Assembly: GCA_017984755.1 (NCBI GenBank)
Contig: JAGNYW010000005.1
Location: 88,631 to 152,630, forward strand
Direction of reading: 5' to 3'
Origin: Methyloversatilis sp.
GTDB lineage: Bacteria > Pseudomonadota > Gammaproteobacteria > Burkholderiales > Rhodocyclaceae
Length of the DNA stretch: 64,000 nucleotides
Shown here piece by piece: positions 10,079 to 17,552 of the stretch (its first letter is position 1; each line of letters starts with the position of its first letter). The notes beneath the pieces are model-generated. The model was not told the DNA's origin. It saw only the letters and a program-made list of their open reading frames with translations, and did not search any database. A program made the position numbers and the translations under genes.

Positions 10079-10459
10079 TCAGACATCGCCAACCGGTTGC
10101 GGCAGCAGGGCCAGCAGATCGCTCAGTTCCTGCGTGCAGGCGCCGGCCAGAGCCGCTTCGAGTGAAGCGTAGCGCGCCACGAGCGCCTCGCCCAGCGGCG
10201 TCAGGTGAGCACCGCCGCCGCCTTTACCTCCTGCCGATGCTTCGACAACGGGTTTGCCGAAGCCCTGATTCAGCGAATCGATGAGCAACCACGCACGCTT
10301 GTAGGTCATGCCCATGGCACGCGCCGCTGCGCTGATCGAACGGGTTTCGGCGACCCGCCGCAGCAGATCGATCTTGCCCGGCCCCACGGCAATGCAGCTG
10401 CCAAGGTAAAGACGGGGGCGCACCAGCGTCGGGTGGGCAGAAAGTATTGGATCCATCAT
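10079..10459 (-). CDS. modE: ModE-type regulator with DNA-binding domain only
   Basis: ModE represses the molybdate operon when molybdate is plentiful. Only the N-terminal winged helix is present: 126 residues with AVGPGKIDLLRRVAETRSISAAARAMGM and TYKRAWLLIDSLN, followed by the Gly-rich GGKGGGG wing. E. coli ModE is about 260 residues and carries two TOBE domains that bind molybdate; here they are absent. The metal must therefore be sensed in another way, or by a separate Mop protein. It is the first gene of the mod operon and divergent from arsR. Two tandem ATGs (10459, 10456) are possible starts. Confidence 0.85.
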   Translation of the reverse strand: MMDPILSAHPTLVRPRLYLGSCIAVGPGKIDLLRRVAETRSISAAARAMGMTYKRAWLLIDSLNQGFGKPVVEASAGGKGGGGAHLTPLGEALVARYASLEAALAGACTQELSDLLALLPQPVGDV

Positions 10460-10512
10460 CGCAAGGTTAGCGCAGCGACGGCCAGGTGCGTCGGCGTGAA
10501 TGAGGCAGGCAC

Positions 10513-10547
10513 TTGAACGCAGAAAATAATTCAACTATATTTGAATC
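10513..10547 (+). promoter_or_regulatory. arsR promoter with overlapping operator
   Basis: A sigma-70-like promoter is visible: TTGAAC at 10513-10518, a 17-nt spacer and TATATT at 10536-10541. The inverted repeat ATTCAA-N6-TTGAAT (10529-10546) is laid across the -10 box, a position where bound ArsR would block polymerase. The expected start point falls at about 10547-10549, on the ATG itself. No Shine-Dalgarno sequence is present before the ATG, so the mRNA may be leaderless. The elements are seen in the sequence; their use is inferred. Confidence 0.6.
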
Positions 10548-10880
10548 ATGGAAGAACAACTCGCCGTACAGTCATTGGCAGCACTTGCGCAGGAAGCGCG
10601 CCTGCGCATATTCCGTGCCCTCGTGGTTGCCGGCGAGGAGGGTATGACACCAGGTGCCCTCGGCGACGTGCTGGGGCTTGCCGCCACCACGCTGTCCTTT
10701 CATCTGAAGGAACTGACCCGGGCGGGCCTGCTGACGCAGGCGCGGGCCGGCCGCAACCTGATCTACCGGGCCGACTATGCGCACATGAATGCGCTGCTGG
10801 CCTATCTGACCGAAAACTGCTGCCGCGGCGCGCCGTGCATCGACCCGGCAACCACAACCATCAATTGCAGCAATTGCTGA
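10548..10880 (+). CDS. arsR: Arsenic-responsive repressor ArsR
   Basis: ArsR/SmtB winged-helix repressor, 110 residues, that leaves its operator when As(III) binds. The helix-turn-helix is around 35-60 (GALGDVLGLAATTLSFHLKEL). It lacks the classical CVC motif in the recognition helix. Instead it has Cys91, Cys92 and Cys97 (ENCCRGAPC) near the C-terminus, close to the arrangement described for the Acidithiobacillus ferrooxidans ArsR. A further Cys pair ends the protein (NCSNC). It leads the operon arsR-arsI-arsC-acr3 and has a palindromic operator just upstream. Confidence 0.93.
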   Translation: MEEQLAVQSLAALAQEARLRIFRALVVAGEEGMTPGALGDVLGLAATTLSFHLKELTRAGLLTQARAGRNLIYRADYAHMNALLAYLTENCCRGAPCIDPATTTINCSNC

Positions 10881-10892
10881 ACGGAGTCCGTC

Positions 10893-11399
10893 ATGAAACG
10901 TTTCCATGTCCATCTGCATGTCGATGATCTGGCGAAAAGCATCGCCTTCTACACGGCACTTTTTTCGTCGAAGCCGGCCCGCAGCGAAGCCGACTACGCA
11001 AAGTGGATGCTGCAGGATCCGCCGGTGAATTTCGCGATTTCGACGCGCGGCACTCACGCAGGCATCGATCATCTCGGCATCCAGACCGACGATCCGGCCG
11101 AACTGGCGGCCATGAAGGCGCGTGCCGAAGCGGCGGACATGGCCTTGCTCGACGAGGGTGAAACGACATGCTGCTATGCCCGCAGCGAAAAGCACTGGGT
11201 GACCGACCCGCAGGGCATCGCCTGGGAACATTTCCATACGCTGGGCAATATTCCGGTCTTCAACGAAGCGGCGCAGGAAGCCGGGATTCCTGTCGCCGAA
11301 GCCACCGCTGGCTCTGCATGCTGCGCACCCAGGGCACCGGTCGCACGCGGCAAGCCGCTCGGCATCGGCGTGAAGGGCTCCGGTTCCGGCTGCTGCTGA
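10893..11399 (+). CDS. arsI: ArsI, C-As lyase for trivalent organoarsenicals (ArsI/CadI family)
   Basis: ArsI is a type I extradiol dioxygenase of the glyoxalase/VOC fold that cleaves the carbon-arsenic bond of methyl- or aryl-As(III), giving As(III). The 168-residue protein has the vicinal Cys pair that binds substrate (Cys93-Cys94 in ETTCCYARS). Candidate iron ligands fit His5, His60 (GIDHLG) and Glu112 (GIAWEHF). The Cys-rich tail (SACCAP, SGCC) is an extra that could hold arsenic. It is placed directly after arsR and 1 nt before arsC, which supports the arsenic role over the related CadI name. Confidence 0.9.
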   Translation: MKRFHVHLHVDDLAKSIAFYTALFSSKPARSEADYAKWMLQDPPVNFAISTRGTHAGIDHLGIQTDDPAELAAMKARAEAADMALLDEGETTCCYARSEKHWVTDPQGIAWEHFHTLGNIPVFNEAAQEAGIPVAEATAGSACCAPRAPVARGKPLGIGVKGSGSGCC

Positions 11400-11400
11400 C

Positions 11401-11892
11401 ATGAGTGCGCCGTTGAACGTACTCTTTCTGTGCACGCACAATTCGGCACGCAGCGTGCTGGCCGAATGCCTGCTCAATCACCTCGGGCAGGGACGCTTCC
11501 GTGCCTTTTCGGCCGGCAGCCAGCCGGGCGGACGGGTCAATCCGTTCGTGCTGCAGGTGCTGTCCGAGCAGGGCATAGCCACGACCGGCGTGCGCAGCAA
11601 ATCGTGGGACGAATTCGCGACGACCGGTGCGCCCAGGATGGACCTGATCATTACCGTGTGCGACAGCGCAGCCAACGAAATCTGTCCGGTCTGGCCCGGT
11701 CATCCGGCCACGGCGCACTGGGGCTACGCAGACCCGTCAGTCACGGCTGGCAGTGATGCAGCGAAGCTCGTCGCCTTCAGGGACACGCTGGCGCTCATGC
11801 GGCGGCGCATCGAAATACTCGTGGTGCTGCCTGCCGACAGGCTGCAGGCGCTGAAGATCGAACAGACGGCGCGCAGTCTGGCCGACACCTGA
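11401..11892 (+). CDS. arsC: Arsenate reductase ArsC, LMW protein-phosphatase type
   Basis: Reduces As(V) to As(III) so that it can be exported. The P-loop CTHNSARS at residues 11-18 is the active site of the low-molecular-weight phosphatase family. [15 protein letters not shown] further on carries the Cys residues used in the thioredoxin-type disulfide cascade. The product of 163 residues is somewhat longer than the roughly 130 of S. aureus ArsC. It lies between arsI and acr3 in the arsenic operon, so the product is exported by the next gene. Confidence 0.93.
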   Translation: MSAPLNVLFLCTHNSARSVLAECLLNHLGQGRFRAFSAGSQPGGRVNPFVLQVLSEQGIATTGVRSKSWDEFATTGAPRMDLIITVCDSAANEICPVWPGHPATAHWGYADPSVTAGSDAAKLVAFRDTLALMRRRIEILVVLPADRLQALKIEQTARSLADT

Positions 11893-11903
11893 AGCGGATC
11901 ATC

Positions 11904-12911
11904 ATGGGATTGTTCGAACGCTACCTCAGCGTCTGGGTCGGCTTGTGCATCGCAATCGGCGTCGGCCTCGGGCTGGTTGCACCGGCGGGTTTTCAGCGCA
12001 TTGCGTCGGTTGAATTCGCCCACGTCAATCTGGTAGTGGCCGTACTGATCTGGGTGATGATCTATCCGATGATGATCCAGATCGACTTCGCGGCGGTGAA
12101 GGATGTCGGTCGTCGTCCGCAGGGCCTGTTCCTGACGCTGGTGATCAACTGGCTGGTCAAGCCTTTCACGATGACCGCGCTGGGCGTGCTGTTCTTCCGA
12201 CATGTATTCGCGTCCTGGGTTGATCCGCAGTCGGCCAGCGAGTACATCGCAGGAATGATCCTGCTCGGCGTCGCGCCGTGCACCGCCATGGTGTTTGTAT
12301 GGAGCCAGCTGACGAAGGGTGATCCGGCCTACACGCTGGTGCAGGTATCGGTGAACGACCTGGTCATGGTGTTCGCCTTTGCACCGATCGCGGCGGTTCT
12401 GCTCGGTGTCACGGACGTTGCAGTGCCCTGGCAGACCTTGTTCCTGTCGACCGTGCTGTATGTGGTGCTTCCCTTGTCGGCCGGTGCAGTGACACGACGA
12501 TGCCTCCGAGAGCCCGGGGCATTGGCGCGTCTGGTGACCCGTCTGAAACCCTGGTCCATCGTCGGCTTGCTCGCCACGGTGGTACTCCTGTTCGGTTTCC
12601 AGGCAGAAACGATCATGGCAAAACCGTTCGTGATCGTACTGATCGCCATTCCACTTGTGCTGCAGACGTACGGCATCTTTGCGCTGGGTTTCATTGCCGC
12701 GCGGTGGATGAGGCTGCCGGTGGGTATCGCAGCACCGGCCTGCCTCATCGGCACATCCAATTTTTTCGAGCTCGCGGTGGCCGTCGCGATCTCGCTGTTC
12801 GGCCTGAATTCGGGCGCAGCACTTGCGACTGTTGTGGGGGTGCTGGTCGAAGTGCCGGTCATGCTTTCTCTGGTGGCCTTCATCAACCGCAATCGCGGCT
12901 ACTTCGGATAG
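11904..12911 (+). CDS. acr3: Arsenite efflux permease Acr3
   Basis: Acr3 (bile/arsenite/riboflavin transporter superfamily) expels As(III) using the proton gradient. The 335 residues form about ten hydrophobic helices. [20 protein letters not shown] contains the conserved Cys of helix 4, and [20 protein letters not shown] is the other family signature. It is the last gene of arsR-arsI-arsC-acr3, 11 nt after arsC. Together these genes would process both arsenate and methylated arsenicals. Confidence 0.95.
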   Translation: MGLFERYLSVWVGLCIAIGVGLGLVAPAGFQRIASVEFAHVNLVVAVLIWVMIYPMMIQIDFAAVKDVGRRPQGLFLTLVINWLVKPFTMTALGVLFFRHVFASWVDPQSASEYIAGMILLGVAPCTAMVFVWSQLTKGDPAYTLVQVSVNDLVMVFAFAPIAAVLLGVTDVAVPWQTLFLSTVLYVVLPLSAGAVTRRCLREPGALARLVTRLKPWSIVGLLATVVLLFGFQAETIMAKPFVIVLIAIPLVLQTYGIFALGFIAARWMRLPVGIAAPACLIGTSNFFELAVAVAISLFGLNSGAALATVVGVLVEVPVMLSLVAFINRNRGYFG

Positions 12912-12921
12912 ACATCCTTTT

Positions 12922-12945
12922 TTGCGGGGGCTTGCACTCCCGCAA
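12922..12945. repeat. Hairpin after acr3
   Basis: TTGCGGG (12922-12928) and CCCGCAA (12939-12945) form a 7-bp perfect stem with a 10-nt loop, 10 nt after the acr3 stop. There is no T-tract on its 3' side (the T run is on the 5' side), so it is not a textbook intrinsic terminator. It may still end or protect the ars transcript. Confidence 0.4.
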
Positions 12946-13070
12946 TCAACCCCCAACTTCCTGGAACCAGTCAGAAGCTCACCGCTCTAACGCCGCGTGC
13001 GCAACCGGAGCGGGGAGTATGCACAGTTACCTCGCGGATGGCACCTTGATGTATTGAGTACAATTCAATT

Positions 13071-13088
13071 GCGAAAAATCATTTTCGC
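13071..13088. repeat. Inverted repeat GCGAAAA-N4-TTTTCGC upstream of ahpC
   Basis: A perfect 7-bp inverted repeat with spacer ATCA lies 157 nt before ahpC, within the 333-bp gene-free stretch between acr3 and ahpC. It could be an operator or a weak hairpin. I cannot link it to a known regulator. Confidence 0.35.
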
Positions 13089-13159
13089 GCCGCGGCGGAC
13101 CTGTCGGGATCGAGGCCACCGATGGTTGATTGAACGGATGCAAGCTTGAGTGGAAATTT

Positions 13160-13178
13160 TTTTAGAACGAGTCTAAAA
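13160..13178. promoter_or_regulatory. Palindromic operator candidate upstream of ahpC
   Basis: TTTTAGA (13160-13166), spacer ACGAG, TCTAAAA (13172-13178) is a perfect 19-bp palindrome about 66 nt upstream of ahpC. A second, overlapping inverted repeat GAACGAG-N8-CTCGTTC spans 13165-13186. The position suits a peroxide- or redox-responsive regulator of ahpC, but the sequence does not match the OxyR consensus that I know. The regulator is not identified. Confidence 0.5.
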
Positions 13179-13244
13179 TCTCGTTCGCTTGAGCAGAGTA
13201 GAAGAACAGCGTTCTCCACCCACAAATCCAGAAAGGAAATACTG

Positions 13245-13808
13245 ATGTCTCTCATCGGCACAACCGTCAAACCCTTCAAGGCAACGACCTACCACAACGG
13301 CAAGTTCGTCGACATCACCGAAGCCGACCTGAAGGGAAAGTGGTCCGCATTCGTGTTCTACCCGGCTGACTTCACGTTCGTGTGTCCGACCGAACTGGGC
13401 GATCTGGCTGATACGTATGCCGAGTTCCAGAAGATCGGCTGCGAAATCTACGCCATTTCGACTGACACGCACTTCGTGCACAAGGGCTGGGCCGATGCAT
13501 CGGACACCATCCGCAAGATCAAGTACCCGATGATCGGCGACCCGACGGGCGCGATCACCCGCAACTTCGACGTGATGATCGAAGAAGCAGGTCTGGCACT
13601 GCGCGGCACGTTCGTGATCGATCCGGAAGGCAAGATCCGCATGGCTGAAATCGTCGAACTCGGCATCGGTCGCGACGCGAAGGAACTGCTGCGCAAGGTT
13701 CAGGCTGCCCAGTACGTGACGTCGCATCCGGGCGAAGTCTGCCCCGCCAAGTGGACCCCGGGCGCTCAGTCGATGACCCCGTCGCTCGACCTGGTCGGCA
13801 AGATCTAA
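13245..13808 (+). CDS. ahpC: Peroxiredoxin AhpC
   Basis: Typical 2-Cys peroxiredoxin that reduces H2O2, organic peroxides and peroxynitrite with electrons from AhpF. It has 187 residues. The peroxidatic Cys47 sits in FYPADFTFVCPTEL and the resolving Cys166 in GEVCPAKW. The start at 13245 is backed by a strong ribosome site (AGAAAGGAAA at about 13230-13239); an upstream in-frame extension is rejected. ahpF follows after a terminator-like hairpin, as expected for a highly expressed first gene. Confidence 0.97.
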   Translation: MSLIGTTVKPFKATTYHNGKFVDITEADLKGKWSAFVFYPADFTFVCPTELGDLADTYAEFQKIGCEIYAISTDTHFVHKGWADASDTIRKIKYPMIGDPTGAITRNFDVMIEEAGLALRGTFVIDPEGKIRMAEIVELGIGRDAKELLRKVQAAQYVTSHPGEVCPAKWTPGAQSMTPSLDLVGKI

Positions 13809-13826
13809 CAGCTTCACCGTCGTACA

Positions 13827-13867
13827 CGCCCGGGTCCAGGATGCTCGACAGCCTGGCCCGGGCGTTT
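13827..13867 (+). terminator. Partial terminator between ahpC and ahpF
   Basis: CGCCCGGG (13827-13834) pairs with CCCGGGCG (13857-13864), and the stem is prolonged inward by CCAGG/CCTGG after a one-base bulge. It is followed by TTTCAATTT, a weak T-rich tail. It lies 18 nt after the ahpC stop. Such an attenuator would let ahpC be made in excess over ahpF. Confidence 0.65.
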
Positions 13868-13870
13868 CAA

Positions 13871-13911
13871 TTTGTACGTTCCACTTGTACGTTCCGATTT
13901 GCACGTTTCGA
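13871..13911 (+). repeat. Three tandem 13-14-nt repeats before ahpF
   Basis: The unit TTTGTACGTTCCA is followed by CTTGTACGTTCCGA and TTTGCACGTTTCGA, with TTGYACGTT starting at 13872, 13885 and 13899. They lie between the ahpC terminator and the ahpF ribosome site (AACAGGAAAG, 13911-13920). Their role is unknown; they could be a regulator-binding array or a replication-slippage product. Confidence 0.5.
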
Positions 13912-13931
13912 ACAGGAAAGCCGAACCGACC

Positions 13932-15509
13932 ATGCTTGATGCCACCCTCAAGAGCCAGTTGCAGGCCTATCTCGCCAAGCTTGTCCACCCGATTGAGCTG
14001 GTAGCGTCGCTGGACGACAGCGATTCCTCGCGCGAACTCCATTCATTGCTGGTTGAAATCGCCGAACTTTCGAATCTCATCACGCTGATCGAAAGGCGCG
14101 ATGATGACGAGCGCAAACCCTCGTTTTCGATCAATCGCAAGGGCGGAGACATGGGGCTGCGTTTCGCGGCCATTCCGCTCGGTCACGAATTCACCTCGCT
14201 TGTGCTCGCGCTGCTGCAGGCCGGCGGCCACCCGCCCAAGGTCGAGCCCGAGATAATCGAGCAGGTCAAGGCGCTGGACGATGACTTCAGTTTCGAAGTC
14301 TTCATGTCCCTGTCCTGCCACAACTGCCCGGATGTCGTGCAGGCACTCAACCTCATGGCAGTGCTGAACCCGCGTGTCCGCGTGGTGACGATCGACGGTG
14401 CGCTGTTCCAGAAGGAAGTCGAAACGCGCCAGATCATGGCGGTTCCGATGATCTTCCTGAACGGCGAACACTTCGGTCAGGGACGCATGACCATCGAGGA
14501 AATCCTGCCCAGACTCGATACCAAGGTCGCCGCGCGCGAAGCCGAGAAGGTTTCGGCACGGGCACCGTTCGACGTACTGATCGTCGGCGGCGGGCCAGCC
14601 GGCGCGGCCGCAGCAATCTATGCAGCGCGCAAGGGCATCCGTACCGGCATCGTCGCAGAACGGTTCGGCGGCCAGGTGATGGATACGCTGGGCATCGAGA
14701 ATTTCATTTCGGTGAAGGAAACCGAAGGCCCGAAGCTGGTCGCCGCCCTTGAAGAACACGTGAAGGCCTACGACATCGACGTGATGAACCTGCAACGGGT
14801 GGAAAAACTGGTGCCGGCGTCGGAATCGCCGGACGGCCTGATCACGCTGTCGCTGGCCAGCGGCGCCACGCTGAAGAGCCGCTCCGTCATTCTGTCCACC
14901 GGCGCGCGCTGGCGCGAAATCAACGTCCCGGGCGAACGCGAATACCGCAATCACGGCGTTGCCTACTGCCCGCATTGCGACGGCCCGCTGTTCAAGGGCA
15001 AGAACGTTGCCGTGATCGGTGGCGGCAATTCGGGCGTCGAAGCCGCAATCGATCTCGCCGGTGTGGTCGGGCACGTGACGCTGATCGAATTCGACAGGCA
15101 GCTGCGCGCCGATGCCGTGCTTCAGCGCAAACTGCTGAGCCTGCCCAATGTCCGCGTGATCACGCATGCGCAGACAAAGGACATCGTCGGCGACGGCAGG
15201 AAGGTGAATGGCCTGAACTACGTCGATCGCACCAGCGGCGAAATGAACCATGTCGATCTGGAAGGTGTGTTCATCCAGATAGGTCTGGTACCCAACACCG
15301 AATGGCTGAAGGGGTCGTCACTGGGTCTGTCGAAGTACGGCGAAATCGAAATCGATGCGCGCTGCGAAACGTCGATCCCCGGCGTGTTCGCGGCAGGCGA
15401 CGTGACGACCGTGCCGTACAAGCAGATCATTATTGCCATGGGTGAAGGATCGAAGGCGGCAATCAGTGCCTTCGATCACCTGATCCGTCACTCGGCACCG
15501 GCTGCCTGA
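13932..15509 (+). CDS. ahpF: Alkyl hydroperoxide reductase flavoprotein AhpF
   Basis: NADH-dependent disulfide reductase that recharges AhpC. The start at 13932, behind the ribosome site AGGAAAG, gives 525 residues, normal for AhpF. The N-terminal double thioredoxin-like domain holds CHNC (Cys129, Cys132). The FAD site [10 protein letters not shown] is at about 219-228, CPHC (Cys346, Cys349) is the redox-active pair of the thioredoxin reductase-like core, and IGGGNSG binds NAD. It follows ahpC on the same strand. Confidence 0.97.
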   Translation: MLDATLKSQLQAYLAKLVHPIELVASLDDSDSSRELHSLLVEIAELSNLITLIERRDDDERKPSFSINRKGGDMGLRFAAIPLGHEFTSLVLALLQAGGHPPKVEPEIIEQVKALDDDFSFEVFMSLSCHNCPDVVQALNLMAVLNPRVRVVTIDGALFQKEVETRQIMAVPMIFLNGEHFGQGRMTIEEILPRLDTKVAAREAEKVSARAPFDVLIVGGGPAGAAAAIYAARKGIRTGIVAERFGGQVMDTLGIENFISVKETEGPKLVAALEEHVKAYDIDVMNLQRVEKLVPASESPDGLITLSLASGATLKSRSVILSTGARWREINVPGEREYRNHGVAYCPHCDGPLFKGKNVAVIGGGNSGVEAAIDLAGVVGHVTLIEFDRQLRADAVLQRKLLSLPNVRVITHAQTKDIVGDGRKVNGLNYVDRTSGEMNHVDLEGVFIQIGLVPNTEWLKGSSLGLSKYGEIEIDARCETSIPGVFAAGDVTTVPYKQIIIAMGEGSKAAISAFDHLIRHSAPAA

Positions 15510-15536
15510 CGCTGAGCCGGAACCCCGGCCAGGAGC

Positions 15537-15565
15537 GGGACCGGCGGTAAGATACCGCCGGTCCC
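15537..15565. repeat. Perfect 13-bp hairpin after ahpF
   Basis: GGGACCGGCGGTA (15537-15549) and TACCGCCGGTCCC (15553-15565) form an uninterrupted 13-bp stem with a 3-nt loop, 27 nt after the ahpF stop. No U-tract follows. It is probably a transcript end stabiliser or a Rho-associated terminator hairpin. Confidence 0.55.
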
Positions 15566-15608
15566 GCCGCAGCATCCGTCGCGAAGGGACTCCAACGGAA
15601 ACTTCGCC

Positions 15609-16076
15609 ATGCATGCGTACACCCTTCTGCTGTTCTTTCACCTCGCCGCAGTCACTCTCTGGGTCGGTGGCATGTTCTTCGCGTACGTCTGTCTGCGGCC
15701 GGTCGCCGCCATCCAGCTCGAACCGCCTGCACGCCTGCGTCTCTGGCGCGGTGTGTTCGGTCGTTTCTTCCCCTGGGTATGGGGCGCCGTCCCGGCCATA
15801 CTGGCCAGTGGTCTGGCCATGATGCTCGCTGTCGGCATGAAGGCGGCGCCGGTGCACTGGCATCTGATGTTCGTGCTGGGTCTGGTCATGATGCTCGTCT
15901 TCGCCCACGTGTATTTTTCGCCCTACCGGCGTCTGATCCGTGCCGTCGACCAGAATGACTGGCCGGCCGGCAGCGCCGCACTGGCGCAGATCCGCAAGCT
16001 GGTGGCCCTCAACACCACACTCGGGTTCATCACGATCGCGATCGCCACCATCGGTCGCAGGCTGGCTGGCGGATGA
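15609..16076 (+). CDS. CopD-like integral membrane protein
   Basis: A 155-residue protein with four predicted membrane helices (about 5-25, 50-75, 83-103 and 132-150). LLFFHLAAVTLWVGGMFFAYV at the start, with its conserved His and Trp, and HWHLMFVLGLVMML in the middle are typical of the CopD/DUF-type four-helix family. Members are linked to copper uptake or haem-like electron transfer, but the function of such short proteins is not settled. The stop overlaps the start of the next gene by 4 nt. Confidence 0.7.
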   Translation: MHAYTLLLFFHLAAVTLWVGGMFFAYVCLRPVAAIQLEPPARLRLWRGVFGRFFPWVWGAVPAILASGLAMMLAVGMKAAPVHWHLMFVLGLVMMLVFAHVYFSPYRRLIRAVDQNDWPAGSAALAQIRKLVALNTTLGFITIAIATIGRRLAGG

Positions 16077-16849
16077 AGCACATCCAGTCGCGTGACAACC
16101 CGCAGTTCAAGCAGCTGCGAAGGCTTGCAACTTCGTCGCGTGCGAGGCGGGACGAAAAGACAACGCTGATCGACGGCATTCACCTTTATCGCAGCTGCCT
16201 CGAAGCAGGCCTTCTGCCGCGCCTGACGCTGGTCGCACAACGTGCCGTCGATCAGATGGAAATCGCCGGTTTGATCGCCCGACAGCCGGGCGAGGCGATC
16301 GTCCTCGGTGATGCACTGTTCGACGAGCTGAGCCCGACCGATACGCCGACCGGCCTGCTCGCGGTGATCGACATACCGGAGACTCCCATGACGTCGCCCA
16401 CCGGCGATTGTCTGGTGCTCGATGCGGTGCAGGACAGCGGCAACCTCGGCACGCTGCTGCGCGCGGCCTGGGCCACCGGCGTACCGGACGTTCTGCTCAC
16501 CCCCGGCTGCGCCCAGGCGTGGAGCCCGAAAGTGCTGCGCGCGGGGCAGGGCGCCCACTTCGGGCTGCGCATCCGGGAGCAGTGCGATCTTGCCGATTCG
16601 CTGCAGGATTACCCGGGAAAGATCGTCGCCACACGCCTCGACGCAACGCGGTCGCTTTTTGCGCTCGACCTGCGCGGCCCTGTTGCATGGCTGTTCGGAA
16701 ATGAAGGTGCCGGTCTGTCGCCTTCTGCCGGCAGCCTGGCGACCGACGCCGTGCGCATTCCGATGCCGGGGGCTGCGGAATCACTGAACGTGGCCATGGC
16801 GGCGACCGTGTGCCTTTTCGAGCAGGTGCGCCAGCGCCAGTCAGCCTGA
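16073..16849 (+). CDS. TrmH/SpoU family RNA 2'-O-methyltransferase
   Basis: SPOUT-class methyltransferase that adds a methyl group to a ribose in rRNA or tRNA using SAM. An N-terminal substrate-binding part (SRDNPQFKQLRRLATSSRAR) is followed by the three SpoU motifs: LDAVQDSGNLGTLLRAAW (about 122-139), WLFGNEGAGLS (about 205-215) and IPMPGAAESLNVAMAATV (about 228-245), which form the knot that holds SAM. Length 258 is typical of the RlmB/TsnR group. The exact target nucleotide cannot be told from the sequence. Confidence 0.9.
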   Translation: MKHIQSRDNPQFKQLRRLATSSRARRDEKTTLIDGIHLYRSCLEAGLLPRLTLVAQRAVDQMEIAGLIARQPGEAIVLGDALFDELSPTDTPTGLLAVIDIPETPMTSPTGDCLVLDAVQDSGNLGTLLRAAWATGVPDVLLTPGCAQAWSPKVLRAGQGAHFGLRIREQCDLADSLQDYPGKIVATRLDATRSLFALDLRGPVAWLFGNEGAGLSPSAGSLATDAVRIPMPGAAESLNVAMAATVCLFEQVRQRQSA

Positions 16850-16866
16850 TGGGCGCTTGAATGGCC

Positions 16867-16883
16867 GATCACCGGTGGTGATC
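16867..16883. repeat. Hairpin between convergent genes
   Basis: GATCACC-GGT-GGTGATC lies at the meeting point of the rRNA methyltransferase gene (+) and the response regulator gene (-), covering the stop codon of the latter. It could serve as a weak bidirectional terminator; no clear T-tract is present. Confidence 0.3.
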
Positions 16884-17552
16884 GTCACTCGCCGTCGGTC
16901 GCGCTGCCCAGGGCACCAGACCGGCTGCCGTGGCGAGCCGCACCAGTTCAACGTCGCTGCGTACATCCAGTTTCTGGCGGATTTCGCTCATGCGGTTCGA
17001 AATGGTTTTCGGGCTGAGCTTGAGCGCGTCGGCAATCTCGTCAACCGACATGCCGGCAAGCAGCAGTCGGCAGATTTCGAACTCGCGCGGCGTCAGAACG
17101 TCCAGCCTTTTCTCGTCGGGCATCACATTGTCGAGCGCCAGCTGTTCGGCGACACGCGGGCTCAGCGTGCGCCGCCCCTGCGCCGCCGCCTGCACCGCCT
17201 GCACCAGGGCCTCGGGCTCCGTATCCTTGGTCAGGAAGCCGATGGCACCGGCTTCGAGTGCCTGACGGGCGAAGGCCGGCTGCGCGTGCATGGAGAACAT
17301 CAGCACGCGGGCGCGGTTGTCGAGGGCAAGCATGCGGCGTGTCGCTTCGATGCCGCTCGCGCCGGGCAATGAAATGTCCATCACCACGACATCGGGCTTG
17401 AGCAGCCTGAACAGCTGATACGCCTCGTCCGACGTACCGGCTTCGCCGACCACTTCCATCGCCCGGTTGTGCTCCAGAAAACGCCGGTAGCCGGCGCGCA
17501 CGACCGCATGATCATCGACCAGCAGTACGCGTATCGGGAGGTGTGTGCTCAT
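16869..17552 (-). CDS. NarL/FixJ-family response regulator
   Basis: The 227-residue regulator has a receiver domain with the acidic pair in VLLVDDHAVVRAG (about 9-21), phospho-acceptor Asp59 in VVVMDISLPGASG and a late Lys in FLTKDTEPEAL. A LuxR-type helix-turn-helix follows near the C-terminus: LTPREFEICRLLLAGMSVDE and LKLSPKTISNRMSEIRQKL. The start at 17552 overlaps the kinase stop (ATGA), so the two are a matched pair. A 15-bp palindrome upstream of the kinase also occurs twice upstream of the TonB receptor at 37334-39934, making both possible targets. Confidence 0.92.
   Translation of the reverse strand: MSTHLPIRVLLVDDHAVVRAGYRRFLEHNRAMEVVGEAGTSDEAYQLFRLLKPDVVVMDISLPGASGIEATRRMLALDNRARVLMFSMHAQPAFARQALEAGAIGFLTKDTEPEALVQAVQAAAQGRRTLSPRVAEQLALDNVMPDEKRLDVLTPREFEICRLLLAGMSVDEIADALKLSPKTISNRMSEIRQKLDVRSDVELVRLATAAGLVPWAARPTASDDHHR

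Noticed and set aside
12922-12945. Hairpin after acr3 as a strong intrinsic terminator
   Set aside because: The T-run is on the wrong side of the stem for the ars transcript; kept only as a hairpin.
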